Shown in pieces: positions 1 through 5,305 of a stretch of 5,305 nucleotides of DNA. The stretch is from NCBI GenBank assembly GCA_031269135.1, contig JAISZP010000180.1, forward strand, positions 1 through 5,305, written 5' to 3'. Made by a program: the position numbers and the translations under genes. Origin of the DNA: Deltaproteobacteria bacterium. Lineage in GTDB: Bacteria > Desulfobacterota > Desulfarculia > Adiutricales > Adiutricaceae. Numbering within the stretch: position 1 is the stretch's first letter; every line of letters starts with the position of its first letter. The notes under the pieces were generated by a model. That model ran no database searches. It was not told the DNA's origin and worked only from the letters and a program-made list of their open reading frames with translations.

Positions 1-757
1 GCAAGGGGTTCAGAGAGACTATATCGAATAAGGGGGAATTGGGAGCGACCAATTGACCTTCGTTGACCAGCCTGGTTCCTACGTAACGGAAATCATCTAA
101 GTTTTCATTAGCGGAGTCTCCGTTGGGCCAAGATGCCGCGACTTGGGTGTAGGAGAGCTTAAGCTCGGCGTCAAGAAGTTGATTGGAGGCCGACTGAAGC
201 TGACTTTCCGCCACAGCCAACCGGGCCTGAGCCTGAAGATGCCTGTTTTCCGCAGCTTCAAACTCGGCGTGAGGGACGATGTTTTTTTCGATGAGACTAG
301 TTTGCCTCTTCAAATCGCTGTCGGCCAAGCTTAAATTAGCTTCAGCTTCAGAGAGCTGAGCTTCGGCGAGCTTAACCGCCATAGCCGCTCGATCTCTGGC
401 TATGACATACTCTTCATCGTCAATGACCGCCACCAGTTCTCCGTTGTTGAGCTTGTCGCCGATATTGACCTTCAGCGATTTAATCTCTCCGCCGACCTTA
501 GCGGAAAGAACAAAATGGCTTGGCGCGGACAAACTTCCGTAATAACGCCCCAACTCGCGCATGTTGCCGAAGTGGGCTGCGCCCAGTTCAACATAGACCG
601 CTTCCAATTCCGATGATTTATCGAAAAGAGCGGCCTGACCGTTGACTAGGCGAAAGACGGTGAAACCGGCTAAAATAACCAAAACAATGGTTATTTTGAT
701 GTGATGAGCAAAGAGATTTATGAATTTTTTCCAAAATGGGATTTTTATATTTGACAA
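1..757 (-). CDS. Efflux RND/HlyD-family periplasmic adaptor (membrane fusion protein), N-terminal part, cut by window edge
   Basis: The product should be the periplasmic adaptor that links an inner-membrane exporter (RND or ABC type) to a TolC-like outer-membrane channel. Reading the minus strand from 757 gives 252 open residues running off the left edge. Residues 1-21 are short, basic and cytoplasmic. Residues 22-38 (ITIVLVILAGFTVFRLV) form a single membrane anchor with no lipobox cysteine. Residues 82-116 (VLSAKVGGEIKSLKVNIGDK, then LVAVIDDEEY) are the first half of the biotinyl/lipoyl-like domain. Residues 118-200, rich in Ala, Glu, Gln and Leu, are the alpha-helical coiled-coil hairpin. 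LSYTQVAA (201-208) and GTRLVNEGQLVAPNSPLFDI (227-246) return to the lipoyl domain. The C-terminal beta-barrel and membrane-proximal domains lie outside the window. There is no ATG or GTG before residue 66, which would lose the anchor, so TTG at 755-757 was chosen: AGGA at 765-768 sits 7 nt upstream. TTG at 788-790 is the alternative but lacks a ribosome binding site. The family call is firm. The pump class and substrate cannot be told. Confidence 0.88.
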   Translation of the reverse strand, partial: MSNIKIPFWKKFINLFAHHIKITIVLVILAGFTVFRLVNGQAALFDKSSELEAVYVELGAAHFGNMRELGRYYGSLSAPSHFVLSAKVGGEIKSLKVNIGDKLNNGELVAVIDDEEYVIARDRAAMAVKLAEAQLSEAEANLSLADSDLKRQTSLIEKNIVPHAEFEAAENRHLQAQARLAVAESQLQSASNQLLDAELKLSYTQVAASWPNGDSANENLDDFRYVGTRLVNEGQLVAPNSPLFDIVSLNPL

Positions 758-764
758 AGCTATA

Positions 765-768
765 TCCT
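765..768 (-). promoter_or_regulatory. Shine-Dalgarno site deciding the TTG start of the efflux adaptor gene
   Basis: On the minus strand AGGA is followed by a 7-nt spacer (TATAGCT) and then TTG at 757-755. This is the only well-spaced ribosome binding site in the open frame, which begins after a TGA at 830-832. A second purine-rich stretch (GAGG, 779-782) has no start codon at a usable distance. Confidence 0.5.
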
Positions 769-804
769 GTAGTTTTATCCTCTTTTTCAAGGGTTCTACG
801 GAAG

Positions 805-833
805 AGTTTAAAAATTTTCCGCTAATCAGTCAA
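805..833 (-). promoter_or_regulatory. Putative sigma-70-type promoter for the efflux adaptor gene
   Basis: On the minus strand a -35 element TTGACT (828-833, 5 of 6 consensus) is separated by exactly 17 nt from TAAACT (805-810, 4 of 6 consensus for the -10). Transcription would begin near 798 and give a leader of about 40 nt before the TTG start at 757. Position and spacing fit a promoter, but the -10 is weak and the region is AT-rich, where chance matches are common. Confidence 0.35.
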
Positions 834-1230
834 CAGCATCGGAGAATTACGGTACAATACGTTTATGTTATGGGTTTAACGTCGTCTCATTTTAATTGCT
901 GCTGGGCTTCGAAAAGGGAGAAAGAAACGGGATCTCGACCGGCGATGATTTCGGCTCCCGGCATAGTCTGCCGATAAGGAAAACAAAGAGCTTGTCGGAA
1001 AGCCGAAAACTTGCCGAAAGTCGCTCTTTAAAAAGCTAACATATCACAGATCGCCGGATTAAGGCTAATCGAAACGCGTTTTCATCGCAAAAGAACATTG
1101 ATTGAAAACCTTGCAAAACAAAACGATAGTAAATTTTCCGAATAATTTTGAGATTCTACAAAATTTTTGTAAAATAATGCTTTAGACATTGAAGTTAGTT
1201 TAGGCGTTAAACTGTCGAGCGTTGGCTGCT

Positions 1231-1387
1231 TCATGATCTTCAGCATTATCGTGCTCTTCAGCATTATCATGGGTCATTGTTGTTTTATAGGCCGTTGGCG
1301 TTTTATGGTTATTGCTGTTTCATGATCATTGCTGTTTTTTGTTAAGTTCTGTTTTATAATCATCGCAGTTTCCTAATCATTAACCGA
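1231..1387. repeat. Degenerate 17-18 bp tandem repeat array, about nine units
   Basis: Units can be written end to end. Four 18-bp units start at 1231, 1249, 1267 and 1285. Five 17-bp units start at 1303, 1320, 1337, 1354 and 1371. Representative units are TCATGATCTTCAGCATTA, TTATGGTTATTGCTGTT, TCATGATCATTGCTGTT and TTATAATCATCGCAGTT. The first two share the exact 14-mer TCTTCAGCATTATC at an 18-bp offset (1237 and 1255), and TTATTGCTGTT/TCATTGCTGTT recurs at 17 bp. The unit at 1337 and the last unit have diverged furthest. There are no unique spacers between units, so this is not a CRISPR array. Confidence 0.7.
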
Positions 1388-1695
1388 CCGCTCTCGCTTT
1401 TTCCAAAGGATGCTTACAGCGTCGCTGGGCAGGACGGATTTTTTGAAATAGTATTTTTGGGCATAGAAATACGAAAATTTCTTTGCAATTTTAATACCAT
1501 CCTCAACTTTTTGTCAAAGAACGGATTTTAGCCTGTTTTACAAAAAAATAGGTGTTGATTCTGGGTAATAATAACATCAAGCGGGTAAAATTAACCCCCT
1601 AAAAACTTAAAGCTTAAGTTAAAACTAAGACTAAATCGCCAAGCCGGTCGCGACTATTGGCCTTAAATTTGCTGTAATGAAAAGTCGGCAGCTTT

Positions 1696-1714
1696 CGCGG
1701 ATTATTTTTCCGCG
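1696..1714 (+). other. Small GC-rich hairpin upstream of the NlpC/P60 gene
   Basis: CGCGGA (1696-1701) pairs perfectly with TCCGCG (1709-1714) around a 7-nt T-rich loop. The hairpin lies about 130 nt before the start codon at 1843. It has no following T-run, so it is not a good intrinsic terminator. It could be structure in a long leader RNA or chance. Confidence 0.3.
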
Positions 1715-1740
1715 CCATTGCTTGATAATAGCTGCTTGCT

Positions 1741-1752
1741 AAACAGCTGTTT
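1741..1752. other. Perfect 12-bp palindrome AAACAGCTGTTT
   Basis: The 12-mer is its own reverse complement and lies about 90 bp upstream of the NlpC/P60 start codon, where a dimeric regulator could bind. The nearby 7-mer CTAAACA occurs twice (1739-1745 and 1754-1760). No promoter could be placed firmly around it, so operator function is only a possibility. Confidence 0.3.
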
Positions 1753-1842
1753 CCTAAACAACTTACGGCATTGGAAGACTTCGGCGCTATTTCGCTGGAG
1801 TTATGATTGAAGCTTTCCTTTAGGTTTTTCTCGCGGTGAACT

Positions 1843-2292
1843 ATGAAAAAATTAGCCATTTGTCTGGCTCTATGGGCTTTATTTGCGATAAACGGCTGCG
1901 GCGCTCCCAAAGTCCCTAGCGGAGTTGGTATGGATGTAGCCAAGACCGCTCATTCGTATCTGGGAGTTCCTTATGTCCCCGGCGGTCGCTCGCCTAAGGG
2001 TTTTGATTGCAGCGGCCTGGTTTGGTATGTTTATCAACAGTACGGAATAAAATTGCCGACGTCGTCGTCGAAGCAAGCCGGCGTAGGAGAAAAAGTGGAC
2101 AAAGACGAGTTGGTCCCGGGCGATCTGGTCTTTTTTCAGACCAAGGGGCGTATTCATCACGTAGGACTTTACGTGGGCGCCGGCAAGATGATTCATGCTC
2201 CCGGTCGAGGGAAAAAAGTGATTAAGGTCAGCATTAATGATAAATACTTTAAACAGCATTATGCCCTTTCCCGAAGGGTGTCCCAAAACTGA
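1843..2292 (+). CDS. NlpC/P60-family cell-wall hydrolase, probable lipoprotein
   Basis: The product is a predicted gamma-D-glutamyl-diaminopimelate-type endopeptidase that trims peptidoglycan stem peptides in the periplasm. It has 149 residues, close to the size of small single-domain NlpC lipoproteins. Residues 1-18 form a lipoprotein signal peptide (MKK, hydrophobic LAICLALWALFAI), ending in a lipobox-like INGC with Cys19 as the acylation site. Asn at -2 is unusual. Gly at +2 does not signal retention in the inner membrane, so outer-membrane anchoring is inferred. The NlpC/P60 domain covers about 31-145. Cys56 in GFDCSGLVWYVY is the nucleophile, His106 in HHVGLYVG the general base, and His118 in MIHAPG the third catalytic polar residue. 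PGDLVFF (92-98) is the usual core strand. All three catalytic positions are present, so the enzyme should be active. A TGA at 1837-1839 directly upstream in frame fixes ATG 1843 as the start. The ribosome binding site is weak (GGTG). There is no SH3 or LysM targeting domain. The gene stands alone, convergent with lon. Confidence 0.93.
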   Translation: MKKLAICLALWALFAINGCGAPKVPSGVGMDVAKTAHSYLGVPYVPGGRSPKGFDCSGLVWYVYQQYGIKLPTSSSKQAGVGEKVDKDELVPGDLVFFQTKGRIHHVGLYVGAGKMIHAPGRGKKVIKVSINDKYFKQHYALSRRVSQN

Positions 2293-2305
2293 AGCGATAT
2301 TGTTT

Positions 2306-2413
2306 TAGATTTATAAATCATTTCAATTTACAAATTATTTTAAATTTATAGATCATCTTAAATTTATAGATCGTTTTGAATTTATAGATCGTTTTGAATT
2401 TATAGATCAAGAG
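2306..2413. repeat. 18-bp tandem repeat array, six units
   Basis: Six consecutive 18-bp units start at 2306, 2324, 2342, 2360, 2378 and 2396. The last four are nearly identical: AAATTTATAGATCATCTT, AAATTTATAGATCGTTTT, GAATTTATAGATCGTTTT and GAATTTATAGATCAAGAG. The first two have decayed (TAGATTTATAAATCATTT and CAATTTACAAATTATTTT). The array begins 13 bp after the stop codon of the NlpC/P60 gene and would lie in its 3' untranslated RNA, before the terminator. Confidence 0.88.
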
Positions 2414-2456
2414 AATCTAAAAGTTCGCCTGTTGATTCATAAAGATATGAAAAATA

Positions 2457-2484
2457 TATAAAATAGAAAATATAAAATAGAAAA
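2457..2484. repeat. Perfect 14-bp tandem duplication
   Basis: TATAAAATAGAAAA occurs twice without a break (2457-2470 and 2471-2484). The second copy runs into the left arm of the terminator stem, so on the minus strand it supplies T-rich sequence just after the lon terminator hairpin. Confidence 0.8.
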
Positions 2485-2525
2485 AGCGAAGGAGCTAAAT
2501 TAATTATTTAGCTCCCTCGCTTTTT
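2481..2525. terminator. Bidirectional intrinsic terminator shared by the NlpC/P60 gene and lon
   Basis: A 20-bp arm at 2481-2500 (AAAAAGCGAAGGAGCTAAAT) pairs with 2506-2525 around a 5-nt loop (TAATT). The only mismatch is A2490 against C2516. The stem ends in A5/T5 flanks, so both strands give a GC-containing hairpin followed by a U-run. It lies about 190 bp past the NlpC/P60 stop codon on the plus strand and 22 bp past the lon stop codon on the minus strand, so it can end both convergent transcripts. Confidence 0.92.
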
Positions 2526-2546
2526 CTATAGGTAATAAGTGCGTAA

Positions 2547-5042
2547 TCAGTTGAATTCGAAATCTCTTTTCGGTTTGCCTGTGGCCACGAAAGGAGCGTC
2601 AATCTGTCCGGTGCTCTGAGGATTGGGCGGAATCATGACATTGGGCGGCAAGGGAGGATTTTCTATAAACAGCGGAACCCCAGGCTCGAAAACTAGAGCG
2701 GTGTTCAGAACTTCTTCGACCATCTTGACCGGAACGATGGTGAAGGATTTTAAGATCCTTTCAGGGATGTCTTTGAGATCCTTTTCGTTTTCCGAGGGTA
2801 TGATCAAGCTCTTGAGTTCGCCGCGGTGAGCTGCCATGACCTTCTCTTTTAGGCCGCCGATGGGAAGCACCCGTCCCCGCAAGGTCACCTCGCCGGTCAT
2901 CGCCACATCCCTTCGGACTTTGCGTTTAGTCAGAGCCGAAACCAAGCCGGTGACCAGCGTGATGCCCGCCGATGGTCCGTCTTTGGGAATAGCTCCTTCA
3001 GGCAGGTGAATGTGGATGTCGATGCGGCGGTGGAAGTTCGGGTCGAGTCCTAAGCGCGGGGAAATGGAGCGGACGTAGCTTAAAGCCGCTCTGGCCGACT
3101 CCTGCATCACCTCGCCGAGTTTTCCCGTTAAAATCAGGTTTCCGCGTCCAGGCATGATCAAAACTTCGGTGGTCAGGATTTCTCCTCCGACCTCCGTCCA
3201 GGCCAAACCGGTGACGAGGCCGATCTCGTCGCTCTCTTCGGCCATGCCGAAGCGGTACTTTTGAACGCCAAGGTATTGAGCGATGTTTTTGCCCGAGACT
3301 TTAAGTTTGGTGGGACTATGATCGTTGTTTTTGACGACTTCCCGAGCAAGCTTGCGGCAGATGGAGGCGATCTCTCTCTCAAGCCCGCGCACTCCGGCTT
3401 CTCTGGTGTAGCGTCTGATGGTGGTCAAAATGGCGTTATCGGTCAGATCCACCTTGTCCAGCGACAGCCCGTTGGCCTGAATCTGCTTTTTGATCAAGAA
3501 GTTTTTGGCGATATTGAGCTTTTCATCTTCCGTGTAGCCGGGGATGCGGATGATCTCCATGCGGTCCTGCAAGGGGGCGGGAATGGAGTGGAGGCTGTTG
3601 GCGGTGGTTATGAACATGACTTCCGAAAGGTCGTAGTCCATATCCATGTAGTGGTCGCCGAACTTGCAGTTCTGCTCGGGGTCCAAGACTTCCAAGAGGG
3701 CCGCCGAGGGGTCTCCTCTGAAGTCGGTGCTCATTTTGTCGACTTCGTCGAGGCAGAACACGGGATTTGAGGTTTTGGCCTTCCTGAGGCTCTGGATGAT
3801 CTTTCCGGGCATCGCGCCGATGTAAGTCCGGCGGTGGCCGCGGATCTCAGCTTCATCACGGACTCCGCCTAAAGACAGGCGTACGAAGTTGCGGCCTAAA
3901 GCCCTGGCGACCGAGCGGGCTAGAGAGGTCTTGCCGACGCCCGGAGGGCCGACTAAGCACAAGATAGGTCCTTTATGCTTCTTCACCAGGCTCTGAACGG
4001 CCAGGTACTCCAGAATGCGCTCTTTGGGCTTTTCCAGACCGTAATGGTCTTCGTTCATGATCGTTTCGGCTTTGTTCATCTCAAGGTTGTCGCGGCTGCG
4101 TTCAAACCAAGGCAGGGCCAGTATCCAGTCGATGTAGTTGCGCACGACGGTCGCTTCCGCGCTCATCGGCGACATCATCTTGAGCTTTTTGATCTCGTGG
4201 CGGACCTTTTGACTTGCTTCTTTGGGCAGGCGGCGTTTTTTAAGCTTATCTTCCAGTTCGTTGATTTCGTTCTTGATTTCGTCGCTGTCGCCCATCTCTT
4301 TTTGGATGGCCCGCATCTGCTCGTTTAGGTCGTACTCCTTCTGAGTCTTCTCCATCTGTTTCTTGACGCGGTTTTTGATGCGCTGCTCGATTTGAAGAAC
4401 TTCAATTTCGCTTCTCATCAACTCATACAGCGATTCCATACGAGCCAAAGGACTGACCAAGGCGAGCAAGGTCTGTTTGTCGTCGAGCTTCAAGGTCAAG
4501 TGGTTGACCATGGCGTCGCAGAGCTGAGAAGGGTCTCTGACGGTGGCTAGGTTGGTGATCACCTCAGGGGCGATCTTTTTGTTGATCTTCGCGTAGGCCT
4601 CGAAGGTGGAATTTAAGGTCCTGATGAGGGCTTCGACTTCCTGGGGAGGCTCGGCGGGTTCCAGCATGGGTTCGACTTCCACATAGAAGAAGTCTTGGCT
4701 GGCTAAGAAAGAATTGATTCTGCCTCTTGAACGGCCTTCCACAAGGGCCTTGACGGTGCCGTCGGGAAGCCTCAACAGCTGCAGGACAGCTCCGATGGTG
4801 CCCATGATATGGATATCGCCCTCAAGGGGTTCGTCGACCCTGGCCTCTTTCTGAGTGCACAAAAAGATGCTCTTATCAAGAGTCATAGCGTGTTCCAGGG
4901 CTTTGATCGATTTTTCTCGGCCCACAAACAGCGGAACCACCATGTGCGGAAAGACGACCACATCACGTAGAGGCAACAATGGCAGTTGAAGCCTTGTGCC
5001 GTCTCCGAGACCGGCTGACCTGGCTTTATTGGAAAGGAACAC
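2547..5042 (-). CDS. lon: ATP-dependent protease Lon (LonA type)
   Basis: Lon is a cytoplasmic hexameric AAA+ protease that unfolds and degrades misfolded and short-lived regulatory proteins. The 831-residue product is full length, slightly longer than the roughly 780-residue E. coli form. The N-terminal substrate-binding domain begins at [23 protein letters not shown] (about 20-42) and runs to about 210. A charged helical linker spans 210-290. The AAA+ module has Walker A GPPGVGKT (365-372), Walker [10 protein letters not shown] (428-436, catalytic Glu433), sensor-1 Asn482, a likely arginine finger at Arg494 and sensor-2 Arg552 in GVRGLER. The protease domain has Ser691 in KDGPSAG and Lys734 in GGLKEKV, the Ser-Lys dyad at the normal 43-residue spacing, so the enzyme should be active. 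The start is GTG 5042 with AAGGAG at 5051-5056, 8 nt upstream. Residues 787-831 form a proline-rich tail. The gene is convergent with the NlpC/P60 gene and monocistronic within this window. No CIRCE element or sigma-32 promoter was seen upstream. Confidence 0.98.
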   Translation of the reverse strand: MFLSNKARSAGLGDGTRLQLPLLPLRDVVVFPHMVVPLFVGREKSIKALEHAMTLDKSIFLCTQKEARVDEPLEGDIHIMGTIGAVLQLLRLPDGTVKALVEGRSRGRINSFLASQDFFYVEVEPMLEPAEPPQEVEALIRTLNSTFEAYAKINKKIAPEVITNLATVRDPSQLCDAMVNHLTLKLDDKQTLLALVSPLARMESLYELMRSEIEVLQIEQRIKNRVKKQMEKTQKEYDLNEQMRAIQKEMGDSDEIKNEINELEDKLKKRRLPKEASQKVRHEIKKLKMMSPMSAEATVVRNYIDWILALPWFERSRDNLEMNKAETIMNEDHYGLEKPKERILEYLAVQSLVKKHKGPILCLVGPPGVGKTSLARSVARALGRNFVRLSLGGVRDEAEIRGHRRTYIGAMPGKIIQSLRKAKTSNPVFCLDEVDKMSTDFRGDPSAALLEVLDPEQNCKFGDHYMDMDYDLSEVMFITTANSLHSIPAPLQDRMEIIRIPGYTEDEKLNIAKNFLIKKQIQANGLSLDKVDLTDNAILTTIRRYTREAGVRGLEREIASICRKLAREVVKNNDHSPTKLKVSGKNIAQYLGVQKYRFGMAEESDEIGLVTGLAWTEVGGEILTTEVLIMPGRGNLILTGKLGEVMQESARAALSYVRSISPRLGLDPNFHRRIDIHIHLPEGAIPKDGPSAGITLVTGLVSALTKRKVRRDVAMTGEVTLRGRVLPIGGLKEKVMAAHRGELKSLIIPSENEKDLKDIPERILKSFTIVPVKMVEEVLNTALVFEPGVPLFIENPPLPPNVMIPPNPQSTGQIDAPFVATGKPKRDFEFN

Positions 5043-5050
5043 AGTCGTAA

Positions 5051-5056
5051 CTCCTT
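5051..5056 (-). promoter_or_regulatory. Strong Shine-Dalgarno site for lon
   Basis: AAGGAG on the minus strand lies 8 nt before the GTG codon at 5042. This supports the GTG start over any internal ATG; the N-domain motif begins about 20 residues later, as expected. Confidence 0.85.
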
Positions 5057-5077
5057 ATGCTTTTCTTTCAAAAAGTT

Positions 5078-5083
5078 ATTATA
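5078..5083 (-). promoter_or_regulatory. Candidate -10 element (TATAAT) for lon
   Basis: A perfect TATAAT on the minus strand would start transcription near 5071, giving a leader of about 30 nt that includes the lon ribosome binding site. No recognisable -35 hexamer lies 16-18 bp upstream (5100-5107 reads CATATA-like). It is therefore either activator dependent or a chance match in AT-rich DNA. Confidence 0.35.
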
Positions 5084-5154
5084 TGTCTATCTTATAGAGC
5101 TATATGATTAGACGTCGCTGATTTTTGATTGATGCAGATATTTTAGCGCTCTAT

Positions 5155-5251
5155 AAATTTTGCTTGATGTAAATTTTGCTTAATGTAAAGTTTTTTTTGA
5201 TGTAAAGTTTTTTTGATGTAAATTTTGTTTAATATAAAGTTGGTTTAATAT
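5155..5251. repeat. 16-17 bp tandem repeat array upstream of lon, six units
   Basis: Units start at 5155, 5171, 5187, 5204, 5220 and 5236: AAATTTTGCTTGATGT, AAATTTTGCTTAATGT, AAAGTTTTTTTTGATGT, AAAGTTTTTTTGATGT, AAATTTTGTTTAATAT and AAAGTTGGTTTAATAT. All are 16 bp except the third, which has one extra T. The array starts about 110 bp upstream of the lon start codon. The rest of 5084-5305 is AT-rich and shows no gene. Confidence 0.85.
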
Positions 5252-5305
5252 TATAAAAACGATTAAAATGTCGTAAAATGATTGATGGTCTAAATATTTG
5301 TCATG

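Larger units (their letters stand above)
758..1842. other. Long gene-poor AT-rich spacer between divergent genes
   Basis: About 1.1 kb separates the start of the efflux adaptor gene (minus strand) from the start of the NlpC/P60 gene (plus strand). Open frames here are short, overlap on both strands, lack ribosome binding sites and do not resemble any family I know. Recognisable contents are the efflux promoter near 805-833, a possible plus-strand promoter at 1148-1175 with an internal palindrome, a degenerate 17-18 bp tandem array at 1231-1387, small inverted repeats at 1604-1620 and 1696-1714, and a 12-bp palindrome at 1741-1752. The stretch 1390-1600 shows nothing I can name. No tRNA or other known RNA was recognised. 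Confidence 0.7.

Noticed and set aside
751..780. TTGACA at 751-756 as a plus-strand promoter
   Set aside because: No acceptable -10 hexamer lies 16-18 bp downstream, and no plus-strand gene follows closely.
720..977. 85-codon plus-strand open frame over the start of the efflux adaptor gene
   Set aside because: It overlaps the adaptor start and its promoter on the opposite strand, has no ribosome binding site and resembles no protein family.
1082..1270. 62-codon minus-strand open frame
   Set aside because: Its N-terminal part is a translation of the tandem array and the rest is AT-rich low-complexity sequence without a ribosome binding site.
1803..1823. Six-codon upstream reading frame (MIEAFL) before the NlpC/P60 gene
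   Set aside because: GGAG is only 2 nt from its ATG and it has no attenuator-like structure or repeated codons, so a leader peptide is not supported.
1614..1943. 109-codon minus-strand open frame overlapping the NlpC/P60 start
   Set aside because: It is antisense to the signal-peptide region of a clear gene, and its sequence shows no domain.
1231..2413. Tandem arrays considered as CRISPR
   Set aside because: Units are 17-18 bp and directly adjacent, with no unique spacers and no cas genes nearby.
3261..4328. Long plus-strand open frames (169 and 117 codons) within lon
   Set aside because: They are antisense shadows of the AAA+ and linker regions of Lon, whose motifs are all intact on the other strand.
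5154..5305. Minus-strand frame open from the right edge to a TAG inside the tandem array, as a possible gene end
   Set aside because: Most of its roughly 50 codons come from the AT-rich array (Lys, Asn, Ile, Gln repeats). There is no recognisable C-terminal domain.

Overview
The window reads as a piece of a Gram-negative chromosome. The evidence is a membrane-anchored adaptor of a tripartite efflux pump, a small NlpC/P60 lipoprotein and a full-length bacterial Lon protease. The Lon sequence (opening of the N-domain, then an AAA+ core and serine-lysine protease domain) looks most like deltaproteobacterial (Desulfobacterota) Lon. That placement comes from memory of the family, not from a search. 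The coding DNA is moderately GC-rich and the spacers are strikingly AT-rich.

Layout. (1) From the left edge to about 757, minus strand: the N-terminal 252 residues of a HlyD/RND-type membrane fusion protein. It is cut by the window edge and probably starts at a TTG codon. (2) 758-1842: a gene-poor spacer of about 1.1 kb between divergent genes. It holds a likely promoter for the efflux gene, a degenerate 17-18 bp tandem array (1231-1387), several small palindromes and no convincing gene. (3) 1843-2292, plus strand: a 149-residue NlpC/P60 cell-wall hydrolase lipoprotein. (4) 2293-2546: an AT-rich spacer between convergent genes. It has an 18 bp tandem array (2306-2413), a 14 bp duplication and a near-perfect bidirectional terminator. 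(5) 2547-5042, minus strand: lon, 831 codons, GTG start, strong ribosome binding site. (6) 5043-5305: AT-rich DNA upstream of lon with a third tandem array of 16-17 bp units (5155-5251).

The three genes are separate transcription units rather than one operon: the efflux gene and the NlpC/P60 gene diverge, and the NlpC/P60 gene and lon converge on a shared terminator. All three act in the envelope or in protein quality control, but nothing in the sequence ties them into one pathway. The genes themselves are ordinary families. The unusual part is the spacer DNA: each of the three spacers carries its own short-period AT-rich tandem array, all with units of 16-18 bp but different unit sequences. 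No CRISPR array, insertion sequence, tRNA or rRNA was seen.
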